A DNA stretch of 64,000 bases from Streptomyces rishiriensis (GCF_003112535.1 NZ_BEWA01000010.1:1-64000); one strand, 5' to 3'. Positions 1 to 8,788 are shown, counted from the stretch's first letter. Numbers and translations: made by a program. The notes: generated from the sequence alone by a model not told the origin.

Positions 1-15
1 TGAACGGCGTTGGCT

Positions 16-1434
16 CTAGCTCTCGGAGGGCACCCAGGCGCGCTCGCCCGCGTCGTTCGTGCCGAACCAGTAGTGCGGCATTCCCTTGATGCTGGTGGTG
101 TGGAACGGGCGGCCGTGGTCGTCGATGCGGATCGTGCCGCTTCGGCCCTGCGAGGACCAGTCGAGTTCGAGGTACCAGCGGGCGTCGTAGGCCTGCGTCG
201 TCGCGTAGACCAGCAGCACCTCCGGGTCCTCGGCGGAGACGCGGTAGGGGAAGTGCACGGTGGGAACGACGTTTCCGGTGTCGGCGCCGCTCGCCGGACG
301 GGTGATCGGGCGGTCGACGTCGAGGTTCACGGTGAAGCTGCGGGGCGTGATGTCGCCGCCGCAGCCCTGGCCCATGGAGTACGCGTTCCCGGGCTCCGGG
401 CTCTCTCGGCTGACGATGCGGACATGGAGCGCCTCCAGGACCACAGCGGTGGACGACCTCCCCTGCACCGAGATCTGCACCGTCGTCTCCCGTCCGTGCA
501 CCGCGCCCTGCGTCGACGCCCAGACCCCGGCGTCCTGCTCGACCGGCGGCGGAGGCACCTGCGCGGGCGGCTTGTCGACGACGTACTCGTGGCCGCAGCC
601 CTCGTTCCAGACGACGGAGTCGGTGCTCACGGTCAGCGGCGGCTCCGTGGCCGGCTTCGCGGACGAGACGGGATCGCGGCCGGTGGCGGACGAGGCGGGA
701 GCCTTTTCTTGCCGGGGCCCGGGCGACGCGGAGCTGCCGGACGGTGCGGGGGAGGCCGTCGCCGACGGTTTCGCCGAACGGTGGGGTGCGCCGGGCGCGG
801 CCGTCCGCGGGCCCCCGGGACGAGAGGCGTCCGCCCCGGAGGAGTCGTCGTTCGTCAGGATGTGCGTGCTGCTCAGAGTGGCGAGCACCGCGCAGACGAC
901 GGCAGTCGACGCCAGGACCCGTCGGCGGCGGTACCAAGGCCGGGGAGCAGGGGAGGGGGCGGACGCGTCCGGGCCGGGAGCACCTCCGGGTTGCCCCGCG
1001 GAGCTGTTCTCCGCGACGGGATCCCCGGTCTCGGAGAGTTCCCCGGCCTCGACGGGCTCCCCGCTTTCGGCGCCTTCCCCGGCCTCGGCGCGTTGCCCGT
1101 CCGGTGCTGTCGCCCACGCCGGTGCCGGTCTTGGTGCTGAAACCGGCACCACCGCTTCCGCAGGTCCGCCCGTACGCACCCGCTGCCGAGCCGCCACCGC
1201 CGCCAACCACAGCCGGTGCAGCTCGAGTCGCTCCTGCGGCGTCGCCTGGCAGAAGGCCGCGAGCCGCTCCACGGGCGCGAAGTCCTGCGGGACCGCCTCG
1301 CCCGCGCAGTACCGGTGCAGCGTGGAGGTGTTCATGTTGACGCGACGGGCCAGGGAGCCGTAGCTCCGGTCCGTGCGGTCCTTCAGCCGGCGCAGCAGCG
1401 CCGCGAACACCTCGACATCGTCCCGACCCGACAC
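16..1434 (-). CDS. Membrane-anchored XRE-type helix-turn-helix regulator with extracellular domain
   Basis: A 472-residue protein. Residues about 20-60 form an XRE-like helix-turn-helix (GSLARRVNMNTSTLHRYCAG). A long Pro/Ala/Glu-rich linker follows, then one membrane helix at about 173-193, a Ser/Pro/Ala-rich stalk, and a C-terminal outside domain with two cysteines (about 280 and 358) that could form a disulfide. The GTG start at 1434 is chosen because GGAGG lies 4 nt upstream; an ATG at 1479 has no such site. The architecture suggests a one-component sensor passing an outside signal to a DNA-binding domain. That is inference; the ligand and targets are unknown. The gene is divergent from the I36-like inhibitor gene. 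Confidence 0.8.
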   Translation of the reverse strand: MSGRDDVEVFAALLRRLKDRTDRSYGSLARRVNMNTSTLHRYCAGEAVPQDFAPVERLAAFCQATPQERLELHRLWLAAVAARQRVRTGGPAEAVVPVSAPRPAPAWATAPDGQRAEAGEGAESGEPVEAGELSETGDPVAENSSAGQPGGAPGPDASAPSPAPRPWYRRRRVLASTAVVCAVLATLSSTHILTNDDSSGADASRPGGPRTAAPGAPHRSAKPSATASPAPSGSSASPGPRQEKAPASSATGRDPVSSAKPATEPPLTVSTDSVVWNEGCGHEYVVDKPPAQVPPPPVEQDAGVWASTQGAVHGRETTVQISVQGRSSTAVVLEALHVRIVSRESPEPGNAYSMGQGCGGDITPRSFTVNLDVDRPITRPASGADTGNVVPTVHFPYRVSAEDPEVLLVYATTQAYDARWYLELDWSSQGRSGTIRIDDHGRPFHTTSIKGMPHYWFGTNDAGERAWVPSES

Positions 1435-1666
1435 CGTTCCTCCGTCGTCCGCCCGCGATCCCGTATCCCAGGCACTCATATATCTGCACGTCAGATGGGC
1501 TGGGATGGTTCCACTGTCGCCAAGGAGACGACGGGAGTTGCGTCGGACTCCCGTGACCGCCGATGCTCTCGGTGTCGCCCCGACCAGGCCTGCTGACCGG
1601 GGCATACGCAAGCGATCAACTCCGTGGCCGCCGTGCCGGACGATCCGCTCGACCTCTGGAGGTTCG

Positions 1667-2044
1667 ATGAAGTCCCTCATCCGAAAGGCGGCAGGCCTCG
1701 CAGGCGCGAGTGCCGCCGTCGCAGTCATGTCCGTGGCCGGCGCTTCGGCAGCCCGGGCGGAGGCCCCCACGAACGGCTGTCCCTACCCCTACGTCTGCTT
1801 CTACGTGGACGAGCACGCCTGGAACGCGGGCACGCCGATCGCCAAGTTCCGCGATGTCACGAGTTCCTACCAGACGGTCCGGTCCCGCCCGCACTACCAC
1901 GTCGTGAACACGCGGAACGACGACGTGGCGTATCTGCGGCTCCAGGACGGGAACTCGATCTGCCTGCCGCCGAACACCGAGACCGTGTTCACGAACGCCT
2001 ACAGCGTCACCGGCATAAAGATCTCCAGCAGTTCCACCTGCTGA
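1667..2044 (+). CDS. Secreted peptidase inhibitor family I36-like protein
   Basis: A 125-residue secreted protein. It has a classic signal peptide: MKSLIRKA, a hydrophobic Ala/Val core, and a cleavage site near ASAARA (about residue 31). The mature part has the gamma-crystallin-like pattern of I36 inhibitors, with YPYVCFYVDEHAWNAG early and a cysteine pair later (SICLPPN and the C-terminal C). The start ATG follows GGAGG with 4 nt spacing. The founding members of this family (such as SMPI) inhibit metalloproteases; whether this one inhibits the snapalysin or subtilase encoded further on is speculation. Confidence 0.8.
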   Translation: MKSLIRKAAGLAGASAAVAVMSVAGASAARAEAPTNGCPYPYVCFYVDEHAWNAGTPIAKFRDVTSSYQTVRSRPHYHVVNTRNDDVAYLRLQDGNSICLPPNTETVFTNAYSVTGIKISSSSTC

Positions 2045-2149
2045 ACCAGGCTGAACCTGCGGAGAAGAAGAACGGGGCGGACGGCGCCCTGCGGTCCCGG
2101 ACGTACCGGCGCGGTTGACGGTGACCGACATCGGCGCCGTGGGGCAACG

Positions 2150-2620
2150 GCCATGGCAGGGCCGACTGGGCTGTTTGCGGCAACGGGAGGCGCGCCGGCA
2201 TCTGCGGCCGGTGCGGCCTGACCTGCAACAGCCCGTCGTCCATCTTCAGGAGCCAGGATGCCTCTGTGCCCCGCGCGTTCTCTTCGTGCCGCATCGTCGC
2301 CCTGCTGCGCGACGGCAAGCAGACCCGCGTGTTCCGGGCCGTCGGCCCGGCGCCGACCTGGCGACGGGCCGCCGGCCGCAGGCGAACGACCACATGCGGA
2401 TCGCGAGCACGGCCAAGGCCTGCAGCGGAGCGGTGGCGCTGTCCCTCGTCGACCGCGGCACAGGGTCTCGACGACACCCTGCGCAAGCGCCTCCCGCAAC
2501 TCCCTCACGCCTGACATCAGGTGACGCTTCGTCAACTCCAAACCCCACCAGCGGTCTGCCGGACCACTCGAAGGACCTCGAGTGCTTCCGCTACTCGACA
2601 GGGTGCGGCGTCGTTCTGGG
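2150..2620 (+). pseudogene. Decayed serine hydrolase (class C beta-lactamase/DD-peptidase family) N-terminal remnant
   Basis: Pieces of a serine hydrolase appear in successive frames. ALLRDGKQTRVFRA (about 2300-2340) is followed in another frame by DHMRIASTAKACSGAVALSL (about 2390-2450), which carries the S-x-x-K-like catalytic box (STAK). Then come GLDDTLRKRLPQLPHA (about 2464-2511), an in-frame stop at about 2512 where the family usually has Trp, and NPTSGLPDHSKDLE in the earlier frame. The order matches the family exactly, so at least three frameshifts and one nonsense change are present. The C-terminal two thirds are missing because an intact gene starts at 2683. An upstream Ala-rich stretch near 2150 may be the old signal peptide. 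Confidence 0.7.
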
Positions 2621-2682
2621 CCACGGGGGACGCCCTGGCGTCACCTGCTCCGCACGGCCCCCGGACCGCTTAGGCTGCGGGC

Positions 2683-3189
2683 GTGAACTACAGCGAACTC
2701 GAGGCGGACGTCCTGCGGTTGGTCGTCGGAGCGACCGACGACGACGCCCGTGCCTTCGGGGAGGAGACGGTCACTCGTCTGGTACGGCCTGCGCTGCTCC
2801 GCGGTGCGGCCGAGGACGAACTCACCGACGAGGCCCGGGTCGCGCTCGCCACCGCCTGCGGAAACGTCCTGACGATCAGCGCCGCCGAGCTGCGGGACAA
2901 GCTTGCCACGATCTACGACGGCATCCTCGTCGAAGACGATCTGGACACCGGAGTCCTCACCGCCGTCAGCGCGTTGGCGCACTGGAAGAGCTACCTGGAG
3001 CAGAACCGGCGCGGCGAGCTCTACGAACTCGCCATCCGTTCCATCGAGGACGTCGACCACGAGGTCTCCGCCGATCTCGACGACTTCCTCGCCACACCGG
3101 AGATGGCCGCCGAGCACGACCGCATCCGCCGACTGCTGGAACCTGCCGGATCCAGGCCTGGGTTTCGGCCCGGACCGCGGCAGGGGTGA
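2683..3189 (+). CDS. Conserved hypothetical acidic helical protein
   Basis: A 168-residue, strongly acidic, mostly helical soluble protein with no signal peptide or membrane segment. No named domain was recognised. The central part (LATIYDGILVEDDLDTG) and the Asp/Glu-rich C-terminal half look like those of uncharacterised Streptomyces proteins. The GTG start has no clear Shine-Dalgarno sequence, but TAGGCT sits 6 nt upstream, which fits a -10 box of a leaderless transcript. The last 20 residues (Arg/Pro/Gly) are probably disordered. Confidence 0.65.
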   Translation: MNYSELEADVLRLVVGATDDDARAFGEETVTRLVRPALLRGAAEDELTDEARVALATACGNVLTISAAELRDKLATIYDGILVEDDLDTGVLTAVSALAHWKSYLEQNRRGELYELAIRSIEDVDHEVSADLDDFLATPEMAAEHDRIRRLLEPAGSRPGFRPGPRQG

Positions 3190-3245
3190 GGGGTGCCGCC
3201 GGACCCGCGGCGAGGCCGGCCGCCCGGCGGGATGTCCGTCGCCGC

Positions 3246-3962
3246 TCAGTCCCCGACCCGGACCAGCCCGCTCTCGTAGGCGAAGATCACCGCGTGGACA
3301 CGGTCGCGGAGGCCGAGTTTGGTGAGGATGCGGCCGAGGTGGGTCTTGACGGTCGTCTCCCCGACGAAAAGGCTGCCGGCGATCTCCCCGTTGGCCAGTC
3401 CTCGCCCGACCAGGGCGAGCACTTCCCGCTCCCGCTCGGTGAGAGCCGCCAGACGGCTGCGCTGGCCGGCCGCGGAGGCGGGGGCAGGGGCGTTCAGGAC
3501 GAAGCGTTCGACCAGACGCCGGGTCAGTGAGGGCGCCACCATGACCTCGCCCCGCAGCACGGCACGCACGGTCACCAGGATCTCCTCGGCGGGGGCGTCC
3601 TTGACGAGGAAGCCGTTCGCGCCGGCGCGCAGGGCCGCATAGGCGTACTCGTCGAGGTCGAAGGTGGTGACGACGAGGATCCGGGGCGCATGGGGCTGCG
3701 CACAGAGGTGTTCGGTCGCCGCGAGTCCGTCCAGGCCGGGCATGCGCACGTCCATGAGGACGAGGTCCGGCTCCAGGGCGGCCACGGCCGCGATCGCCGC
3801 GTCCCCGTCGGCGGCCTCGCCCACCACGCTGAGATCGGGCTGACTGTCGACGACCATGCGCAGCCCCATCCGGATCAATTCCTGGTCGTCGCAGATCAGC
3901 ACACGGGACGATGCCGGCTTCGGAGCCGCGGGCGGGGGCGCGGGCGACGTCGGATCGGTCAT
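3246..3962 (-). CDS. NarL/FixJ-family response regulator
   Basis: A 238-residue response regulator. The receiver domain (about 20-135) has the acidic pair D25/D26, the phospho-acceptor D71 in LVLMDVRMPG, T99/T100 and K121. A LuxR-type helix-turn-helix follows at about 170-232 (LTEREREVLALVGRGLANGE). The N-terminal Pro/Ala extension is unusual but short. Its start overlaps the stop of the kinase gene by 4 nt (ATGA), so the two are co-translated and form a cognate pair. Targets are unknown. Confidence 0.93.
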   Translation of the reverse strand: MTDPTSPAPPPAAPKPASSRVLICDDQELIRMGLRMVVDSQPDLSVVGEAADGDAAIAAVAALEPDLVLMDVRMPGLDGLAATEHLCAQPHAPRILVVTTFDLDEYAYAALRAGANGFLVKDAPAEEILVTVRAVLRGEVMVAPSLTRRLVERFVLNAPAPASAAGQRSRLAALTEREREVLALVGRGLANGEIAGSLFVGETTVKTHLGRILTKLGLRDRVHAVIFAYESGLVRVGD

Positions 3963-5326
3963 GAGGTCGCCGTAGTGGGCACGGGCTCGGGCACGGGCTC
4001 GGTGGAGCGCAGGGTGGCGGCGACCCGGTAGCCGCCCTCGGGTGTGGGCCCGGCCTCGACACTCCCGCCGTACCGGGCGGCGCGTTCGCGCATTCCGGTG
4101 AGTCCGCGACCGGAGGAGAGAAGCGGGACGGGCCGCTCCGCGGCGGCTCCCGCTCCGGTTCCGGCCGAGTTCTCCACCCGCACGTGCACCAGCCGCCCGG
4201 GCCCCTGGACACCGGTGTCGACCCGCACGTGGATCGTGGCGTCCGGCGACGCGTGCTTGACGACGTTGGTGAGCGCTTCCTGCACGATGCGGTACGTCTG
4301 CACGGTGAGATCCGCGGCGAGGCCGCCGCGCTCTCCGTGAAGGTCCAACCGGGCCCGCGTGCCGCTCGTGTTGAGGCGCCCGACCAGCCGCCGCAGACCG
4401 TCCGAGAGGGACTCGCCGGCCCCACCGGGGTCAGAACCGAGGCCGGAGCCGGAGTCGGAGCCAGGGCCGGAGCCGAGGCGGGAGCCGGGATCGGATACGG
4501 TGCCGGGGGTGCCAGGTGTGCCGGGGGTGCCGGCTGAGGCGTCCGCGACCGGCGTTCGCAGCACCTCCAGGAGCCGGCGCAGTTCACCCAGGGCCTCACG
4601 GCCGGTCGCGCTGATGACGCCGAGGGTGCGATCGACGACGTCCGGGTCGACGTGCCGCATCAGCCTGCCTCCCTCGGCGTTCAACACCATCACGCTCATA
4701 CTGTGCGCGAGGACGTCGTGGATCTCTCGGGCGATGCGCGCCCGCTCCTCGGCGACGGCGACCTGAGCCAGGGCGAGGCGCTCTGACCCGGCCAGCGCGA
4801 CCCGCCGCTCGAACTCCGCGATGTAGGCGCGCCGAGCACGGATGTACTCGCCGAACACCCAGGCCCCGGCCAGCAGGAGCCCCACCGCGAGCGGGGTGAG
4901 CCAGCCGCCGCGAGCGCCCGGACCCATGGACTCCCGCTGCCACCCGGGAATCCACAGCAGCACGCAGACGCCGGCACAGAGCACCGTCGCCGCAGCGGCG
5001 CGCCGCAGGCCACGCACCGTGAGAGTGGCCAGGACCGCGGCCAGCGCGACGGTGCCGCGCCCCGGTTCCTGCCCCCACACATGTCCGAGATACTGCGCCC
5101 AGAACGCCGCCGTCACCAGGGCCGCGACGAGTACCGGCCGGCGGCGGCGCCACAGCAGGGGCAGCACCAGGGCCGTGTACACGACCGTCTGCACCCAGAC
5201 CGGCCGCCAGCCCGGCTGCGGACGGATCACCGGGGGCACGGCCACCAGCACCACCAGCAGGACGTCGGTCAGCCACGGGTGGCCGCGCCGCAAGCGGGGC
5301 AGGGTCTCCATCAGCCGATGCACCAC
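3959..5326 (-). CDS. Sensor histidine kinase, NarL-pair (HisKA_3) type
   Basis: A 455-residue membrane kinase. Several hydrophobic helices lie between about 20 and 160. The HisKA_3 dimerisation domain contains ARIAREIHDVLAHSMSVM with phospho-accepting H203. The HATPase_c domain (about 335-440) has the N-box VQEALTNVVKHA and the GRGLTGMRERA motif. Between the two lies an odd low-complexity linker rich in Gly/Thr/Pro/Ser/Asp (GTPGTPGTPGT, then GS repeats; DNA about 4440-4550). No large outside sensor domain is visible, so it may sense membrane state. The start could also be the Met 15 nt inside. Confidence 0.92.
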   Translation of the reverse strand: MVHRLMETLPRLRRGHPWLTDVLLVVLVAVPPVIRPQPGWRPVWVQTVVYTALVLPLLWRRRRPVLVAALVTAAFWAQYLGHVWGQEPGRGTVALAAVLATLTVRGLRRAAAATVLCAGVCVLLWIPGWQRESMGPGARGGWLTPLAVGLLLAGAWVFGEYIRARRAYIAEFERRVALAGSERLALAQVAVAEERARIAREIHDVLAHSMSVMVLNAEGGRLMRHVDPDVVDRTLGVISATGREALGELRRLLEVLRTPVADASAGTPGTPGTPGTVSDPGSRLGSGPGSDSGSGLGSDPGGAGESLSDGLRRLVGRLNTSGTRARLDLHGERGGLAADLTVQTYRIVQEALTNVVKHASPDATIHVRVDTGVQGPGRLVHVRVENSAGTGAGAAAERPVPLLSSGRGLTGMRERAARYGGSVEAGPTPEGGYRVAATLRSTEPVPEPVPTTATS

Positions 5327-5446
5327 CTCACGCTACGGTTGGGCCCCGCTCCCTCGCATCGTCCTGCGGGGCGTCCCGGGGTCCTCCCGCGGTCGTACGC
5401 GCACCGGCCGGGGATACGACGTGCGGCTCCCCGGTGCGCTTCCAGC

Positions 5447-6022
5447 ATGTCGGTCATGTCGATCACCACCGAATTCCTCAGACGGCCTCTCATGACCGGT
5501 GCCGTCGCCGCCAGTTCACGACGGCTCGCGTACGCGATGACCGCATCCGTCGGTCTCGAGCGTGCCCGGACCGTCGTCGAACTCGGTCCGGGAACCGGGG
5601 TGTTCACCGACGCCGTCCTCGCCCGGCTCGCACCCGAGGCACGGCTCGTCGCCGTCGAGCTCAACCCGGTGCTCGCGGCACGGCTGTCGGCCACCCGGCG
5701 CGACACACGGCTGACCGTGGTGCAGGGTTCGGCGGCCGAGCTGGCCGCCGCGGTGGGCGAACCGGTCGAGGCGGTGATATCCGGGCTGCCGTGGACGGTC
5801 ATGCCACGGGAGCGACGGGGGCACATCCTGGACGCCGTGACCGAAGTCCTCGTTCCCGGCGGCAGATTCACCACCTTCGCGTATGTGCACGCGGCCTGGA
5901 CTCCGCCCGCACGTGACTTCACCGCCGAACTGGGCCGCCGTTTCGACCGGTTGGAACGATCGACCGTGGTGTGGCGGAACCTCCCGCCCGCCTTCGTGCA
6001 CCGGGCCACCCGGAAGCCATGA
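5447..6022 (+). CDS. PmtA-like phospholipid N-methyltransferase / class I SAM methyltransferase
   Basis: A 191-residue methyltransferase. The SAM-binding motif I is VVELGPGTGVFTDAVLARL, followed by an acidic motif (LVAVELNP). SGLPWTVMP matches motif IV of the PmtA/KsgA-like group, and the C-terminal VVWRNLPPAFVHR is typical of PmtA-type phospholipid methyltransferases. The likely substrate is therefore phosphatidylethanolamine or a related lipid, but the family also contains uncharacterised members. An alternative Met lies at 5456. It is divergent from the two-component operon. Confidence 0.75.
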   Translation: MSVMSITTEFLRRPLMTGAVAASSRRLAYAMTASVGLERARTVVELGPGTGVFTDAVLARLAPEARLVAVELNPVLAARLSATRRDTRLTVVQGSAAELAAAVGEPVEAVISGLPWTVMPRERRGHILDAVTEVLVPGGRFTTFAYVHAAWTPPARDFTAELGRRFDRLERSTVVWRNLPPAFVHRATRKP

Positions 6023-6194
6023 CCACAGACCGGCCAGGCAGCGAGCTGGAGGGGGACTGATGGGGCGCGGACGGTCACTGCGTCGCGGTGCCTGCGCCGC
6101 TCCGGCGAGTGCCCTGGGCGCGACGGTGTGTGAAGGAGCGCCCGACGCATGACGCACGCTTGGCTGTCAGCGGCCTCGGCTACCGTCACGCGGT

Positions 6195-6677
6195 ATGAGT
6201 GATCAGCATCTTGGGGTGAGCGTCCGCCGTGCACAGCCGGCCGATGTGGATGGACTGGTGGCGTGCAGTAGCGCACTGTTCGCCGAGGACGCCGGGACGA
6301 GAGATCCGAGCGTCTCCATAGGTTGGCCCCGTGAGTTCGGGGCCGAGCGCTTCGCCGCCGGCATAGGCGACCCGACGAGGCTGATGCTCGTCGCGGACCG
6401 TGACGGGGAGATCGTGGGACACCTCGCCGGGGCCGCGGCCGAGGGCTCTGCGATGAGGCCGGTCAAGGTCGCGACGCTCGTGAGCATGTATGTGCAGCCG
6501 GTCCATCGCCGTAGCGGGCTCGGGGAGCGCATGATCGCGCAGTTCTCTGCCTGGGCCAGGGAAGTGGGGGCCGAACTGGCCGAGGTGACTGCCTACTCCG
6601 CCAACGCCGATGCGATCCGTTTCTACGAGCGGAACGGCTTCGCGAATCATTCAGTGACGTTGCGGACCGCTTTGTGA
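6195..6677 (+). CDS. GNAT-family N-acetyltransferase
   Basis: A 160-residue GNAT protein. The acetyl-CoA binding motif A is VSMYVQPVHRRSGLGERMIAQF (residues about 99-117), followed by the C-terminal strand motif NADAIRFYERNGF. The substrate cannot be told from the sequence. No good Shine-Dalgarno precedes the ATG, so translation may be leaderless or weak. Confidence 0.88.
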   Translation: MSDQHLGVSVRRAQPADVDGLVACSSALFAEDAGTRDPSVSIGWPREFGAERFAAGIGDPTRLMLVADRDGEIVGHLAGAAAEGSAMRPVKVATLVSMYVQPVHRRSGLGERMIAQFSAWAREVGAELAEVTAYSANADAIRFYERNGFANHSVTLRTAL

Positions 6678-6692
6678 TCACACGGTACGTTC

Positions 6693-6905
6693 GTCAGCCC
6701 GCTTCCTGGAGCTGATTGGTCGGGCATCGGTGGTCCTGATCGTGGGGCCTGGTCGCGCACAGCACCGGGCGCCGTGCTGGGCACCGTCGGATCGGGTGTG
6801 CTGGCCACGGGGTCGGTGCCGGACGGAACCGCCGTCGTCTGCTGGATCTGGGACGCTATCGCCGTCATGGATCTCGCCCGGCCGGCGATTGCGCGTGGCC
6901 GTTGA
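6693..6905 (+). pseudogene. Possible remnant of a WD40-repeat protein
   Basis: In one forward frame the stretch 6771-6860 reads AVLGTVGSGVLATGSVPDGT and then AVVCWIWD. This resembles one WD40 blade (usual pattern: vLATGSxDGTvrvWD) with small insertions. The frame ends at a TGA at 6903-6905 and has no start or RBS. It could be the tail of a lost gene; chance similarity is possible. Confidence 0.25.
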
Positions 6906-6979
6906 CGGTCCGTGCGCCGGTCCACGCACGCCGGTCGATCGGCCTCCTGGAAGACCCCTTATCGCCTGCCCCGCCCTGC

Positions 6980-6985
6980 TAGAAT
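6980..6985 (+). promoter_or_regulatory. Putative -10 box (TAGAAT)
   Basis: TAGAAT is a good match to the vegetative -10 consensus. A weak -35 candidate (TTATCG) lies about 15 nt upstream. Transcription would begin near 6991, just before the hairpin at 7001-7043 and 180 nt before the aldo/keto reductase start. Confidence 0.4.
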
Positions 6986-7000
6986 GTCGGGCATCACATG

Positions 7001-7043
7001 AGCCTTCCCGGTGCGGACTCTGATCCGCCGGGGAGGCTTTTTT
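7001..7043 (+). terminator. Intrinsic terminator / possible attenuator hairpin with T-run
   Basis: AGCCTTCCCGG (7001-7011) pairs with CCGGGGAGGCT (7028-7038) as an 11-bp stem with one G-U pair, followed by six T. True T-run terminators are uncommon in this window. It lies only about 10 nt after the predicted transcription start, so it would either end a tiny RNA or attenuate the downstream reductase gene. Confidence 0.7.
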
Positions 7044-7169
7044 CCTGCCCGGGGTCTCGTGTCCCGGAGCTCGTTGGACCCGTTATGGGCTGCTCGCCCC
7101 GCCGAGCGGGCTGAATGCGCCGCGCCCTGTCGGTTCCGCCTTCCCAGCTGGCAAGAGGAGATCCACGTC

Positions 7170-8078
7170 ATGAGCCCACGAACGAACACGTCTGCAGCAG
7201 CGGGCACTTGGCGACTCGGTGACCTGACCGTCAACCGCGTCGGGTTCGGCGCGATGCGCCTGACGGGTACCGAGCCCTTCGACCGCGGCGTGCCGCGTGA
7301 CCGCGACCGGTCGATCGGCGTGCTCCGGCGCGCGGTCGAGCTCGGCGTCAACCACCTCGACACCGCCGCCTACTACTTCTCGGCCACGCGCTCCGCCAAC
7401 GAGCTGATCAACCGAGCGCTGGCCCCCTACCCGGAGGATCTGGTCATCGCCACCAAGGTCTGGCCGAGCCGCGACCCCTCGGGCGCATGGTGGTGGGCGG
7501 CGCCGGAGCAGTTGCGGGGCCAGGTCGAGGAGAACCTTCGCCAACTCGGCCGCGATCACCTGGACGTGGTGAACCTGCGCGTGCCTCCGAGCCGGCGGAC
7601 CGGTTCCATCGGCGAGCACTTCGGCGCGTTGGCCGCGCTGCGCGATGCGGGACTGATCCGCCACCTCGGTCTCTCCCACGTCACGTCCGAACAGCTGGCC
7701 GAGGCCCGGGCCATCGCCCCGGTCGTCTGTGTGCAGAACCCCTATGGGATCGGTGCGTCGCATGAGGACCGGGCCGTCCTTGAGCGCTGCGGTGAACTCG
7801 CTCTCGCCTTCGTCCCGTTCTTCGCGATCGCCGGTCCCGGGCGCGAAGCGGGTCCGGTCGCCGGTGAGGGCGATGCGGTGCGCGCCGTCGCCCGCGCGCA
7901 CGGCGTGTCCGTCGCGCAGGTCCGGCTGGCCTGGACCCTGCAACAAGGTCCGCACGTGCTGGCCATCCCGGGGACCGGTGATCCGGACCATCTCGCGCAG
8001 AACATGGCGGCCGGCGCACTTCGGCTCTCGGACGCGGAGATGGCACGCCTGACGTCGGTGAGGTCGGCCGACGCGTAG
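7170..8078 (+). CDS. Aldo/keto reductase (YdbC-like)
   Basis: A 302-residue NADPH-dependent oxidoreductase of the AKR superfamily. It has the early motif GFGAMRLTG, catalytic Asp/Tyr in VNHLDTAAYY, Lys in VIATKVWPS, and the C-terminal cofactor region AIPGTGDPDHLAQN. The usual active-site His position reads DVVNLRV, as in E. coli YdbC-type proteins. The ATG at 7170 follows AGAGGAG by about 9 nt. The substrate is uncertain; small aldehydes or pyridoxal are possible. Confidence 0.9.
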   Translation: MSPRTNTSAAAGTWRLGDLTVNRVGFGAMRLTGTEPFDRGVPRDRDRSIGVLRRAVELGVNHLDTAAYYFSATRSANELINRALAPYPEDLVIATKVWPSRDPSGAWWWAAPEQLRGQVEENLRQLGRDHLDVVNLRVPPSRRTGSIGEHFGALAALRDAGLIRHLGLSHVTSEQLAEARAIAPVVCVQNPYGIGASHEDRAVLERCGELALAFVPFFAIAGPGREAGPVAGEGDAVRAVARAHGVSVAQVRLAWTLQQGPHVLAIPGTGDPDHLAQNMAAGALRLSDAEMARLTSVRSADA

Positions 8079-8202
8079 CGTCCGCCACAACCTGGGCCGC
8101 TGGTCACCCGATCGCCCTGCGATGCCCCTCCGATCCCCTTCCGAGCTCATTCACGCCATGTCAGGCCCCACGGCCGACACCGATGGGTGACCGGGGGAAG
8201 GC

Positions 8203-8592
8203 TCATGCGTCCTGCGGATACCAGCGCAGTTCCACCGTGTTGGCGTCCGGGTCCTGCACGTACAGGGAGACCGCGGTGCCCTGGGCGCCGAAGCGCTCGG
8301 CGGGACCGTCCAGCACCGTGAAGACGCCGGAATCGACGACCTGTTGCCAGTCGAGCGGCTCGACCACCAGGCAGATGTGGTCGACGTTGGAGATCTGCGA
8401 CCGTTCCGCGGGCGTCGTGACGAGGTCGATGATGGTGGTCGGGCTCACCCTCACGGACGGGAAGGGGGCCTTGCCGTCCCGCCACTCGTCCACCCGCACC
8501 GGCTGCAGCCCCAGAGGGCCGGTGTAGAAGGCCAGCGAACGCTCGATGTCGGCGACGTTGAGGACGAGATGATCGAAGGCGATCACACGCAT
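8203..8592 (-). CDS. VOC-family (glyoxalase/dioxygenase fold) protein
   Basis: A 129-residue single-module VOC protein. It starts MRVIAFDHLVLNVADIERSL with the metal-ligand His in FDHLVL. A second His occurs in VDHICLVV and a Glu in NTVELRWYP, the usual metal-binding set. It could be a glyoxalase-like or resistance-type enzyme; the substrate is unknown. AGGGAGA lies just before the ATG. It is transcribed divergently from the LysR gene and is its most likely target. Confidence 0.85.
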   Translation of the reverse strand: MRVIAFDHLVLNVADIERSLAFYTGPLGLQPVRVDEWRDGKAPFPSVRVSPTTIIDLVTTPAERSQISNVDHICLVVEPLDWQQVVDSGVFTVLDGPAERFGAQGTAVSLYVQDPDANTVELRWYPQDA

Positions 8593-8788
8593 GGAGTCTC
8601 CCTGGGGTCGGGGCGCCCGGGGGCGCCGGTGGGGCGGTACGGCGGGGCCCGCGGCTCCGGGTCCCGCCGTGCCACGGCGGCCGGTCGGCGGCTGCCGTGG
8701 CCTGCCCCTGAGGGGATCATCGCCGAGCCGGCATTCATCGGTCCAACGCATGTTTGTCATTCGATCCAGCTCGTTTCACGATGGGCCG
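8593..8788. promoter_or_regulatory. Divergent promoter region between the VOC gene and the LysR regulator
   Basis: The 196 bp separate two outward-facing starts, the usual place for a LysR-type operator. The part nearest the LysR gene (about 8730-8770) is noticeably A/T-richer than its surroundings. No single T-N11-A box stands out enough to name. Confidence 0.45.

Noticed and set aside
2641..4599. A 652-codon minus frame across the two-component operon
   Set aside because: Pro/Arg-rich shadow of the kinase and regulator, which have complete catalytic motifs in their own frames.
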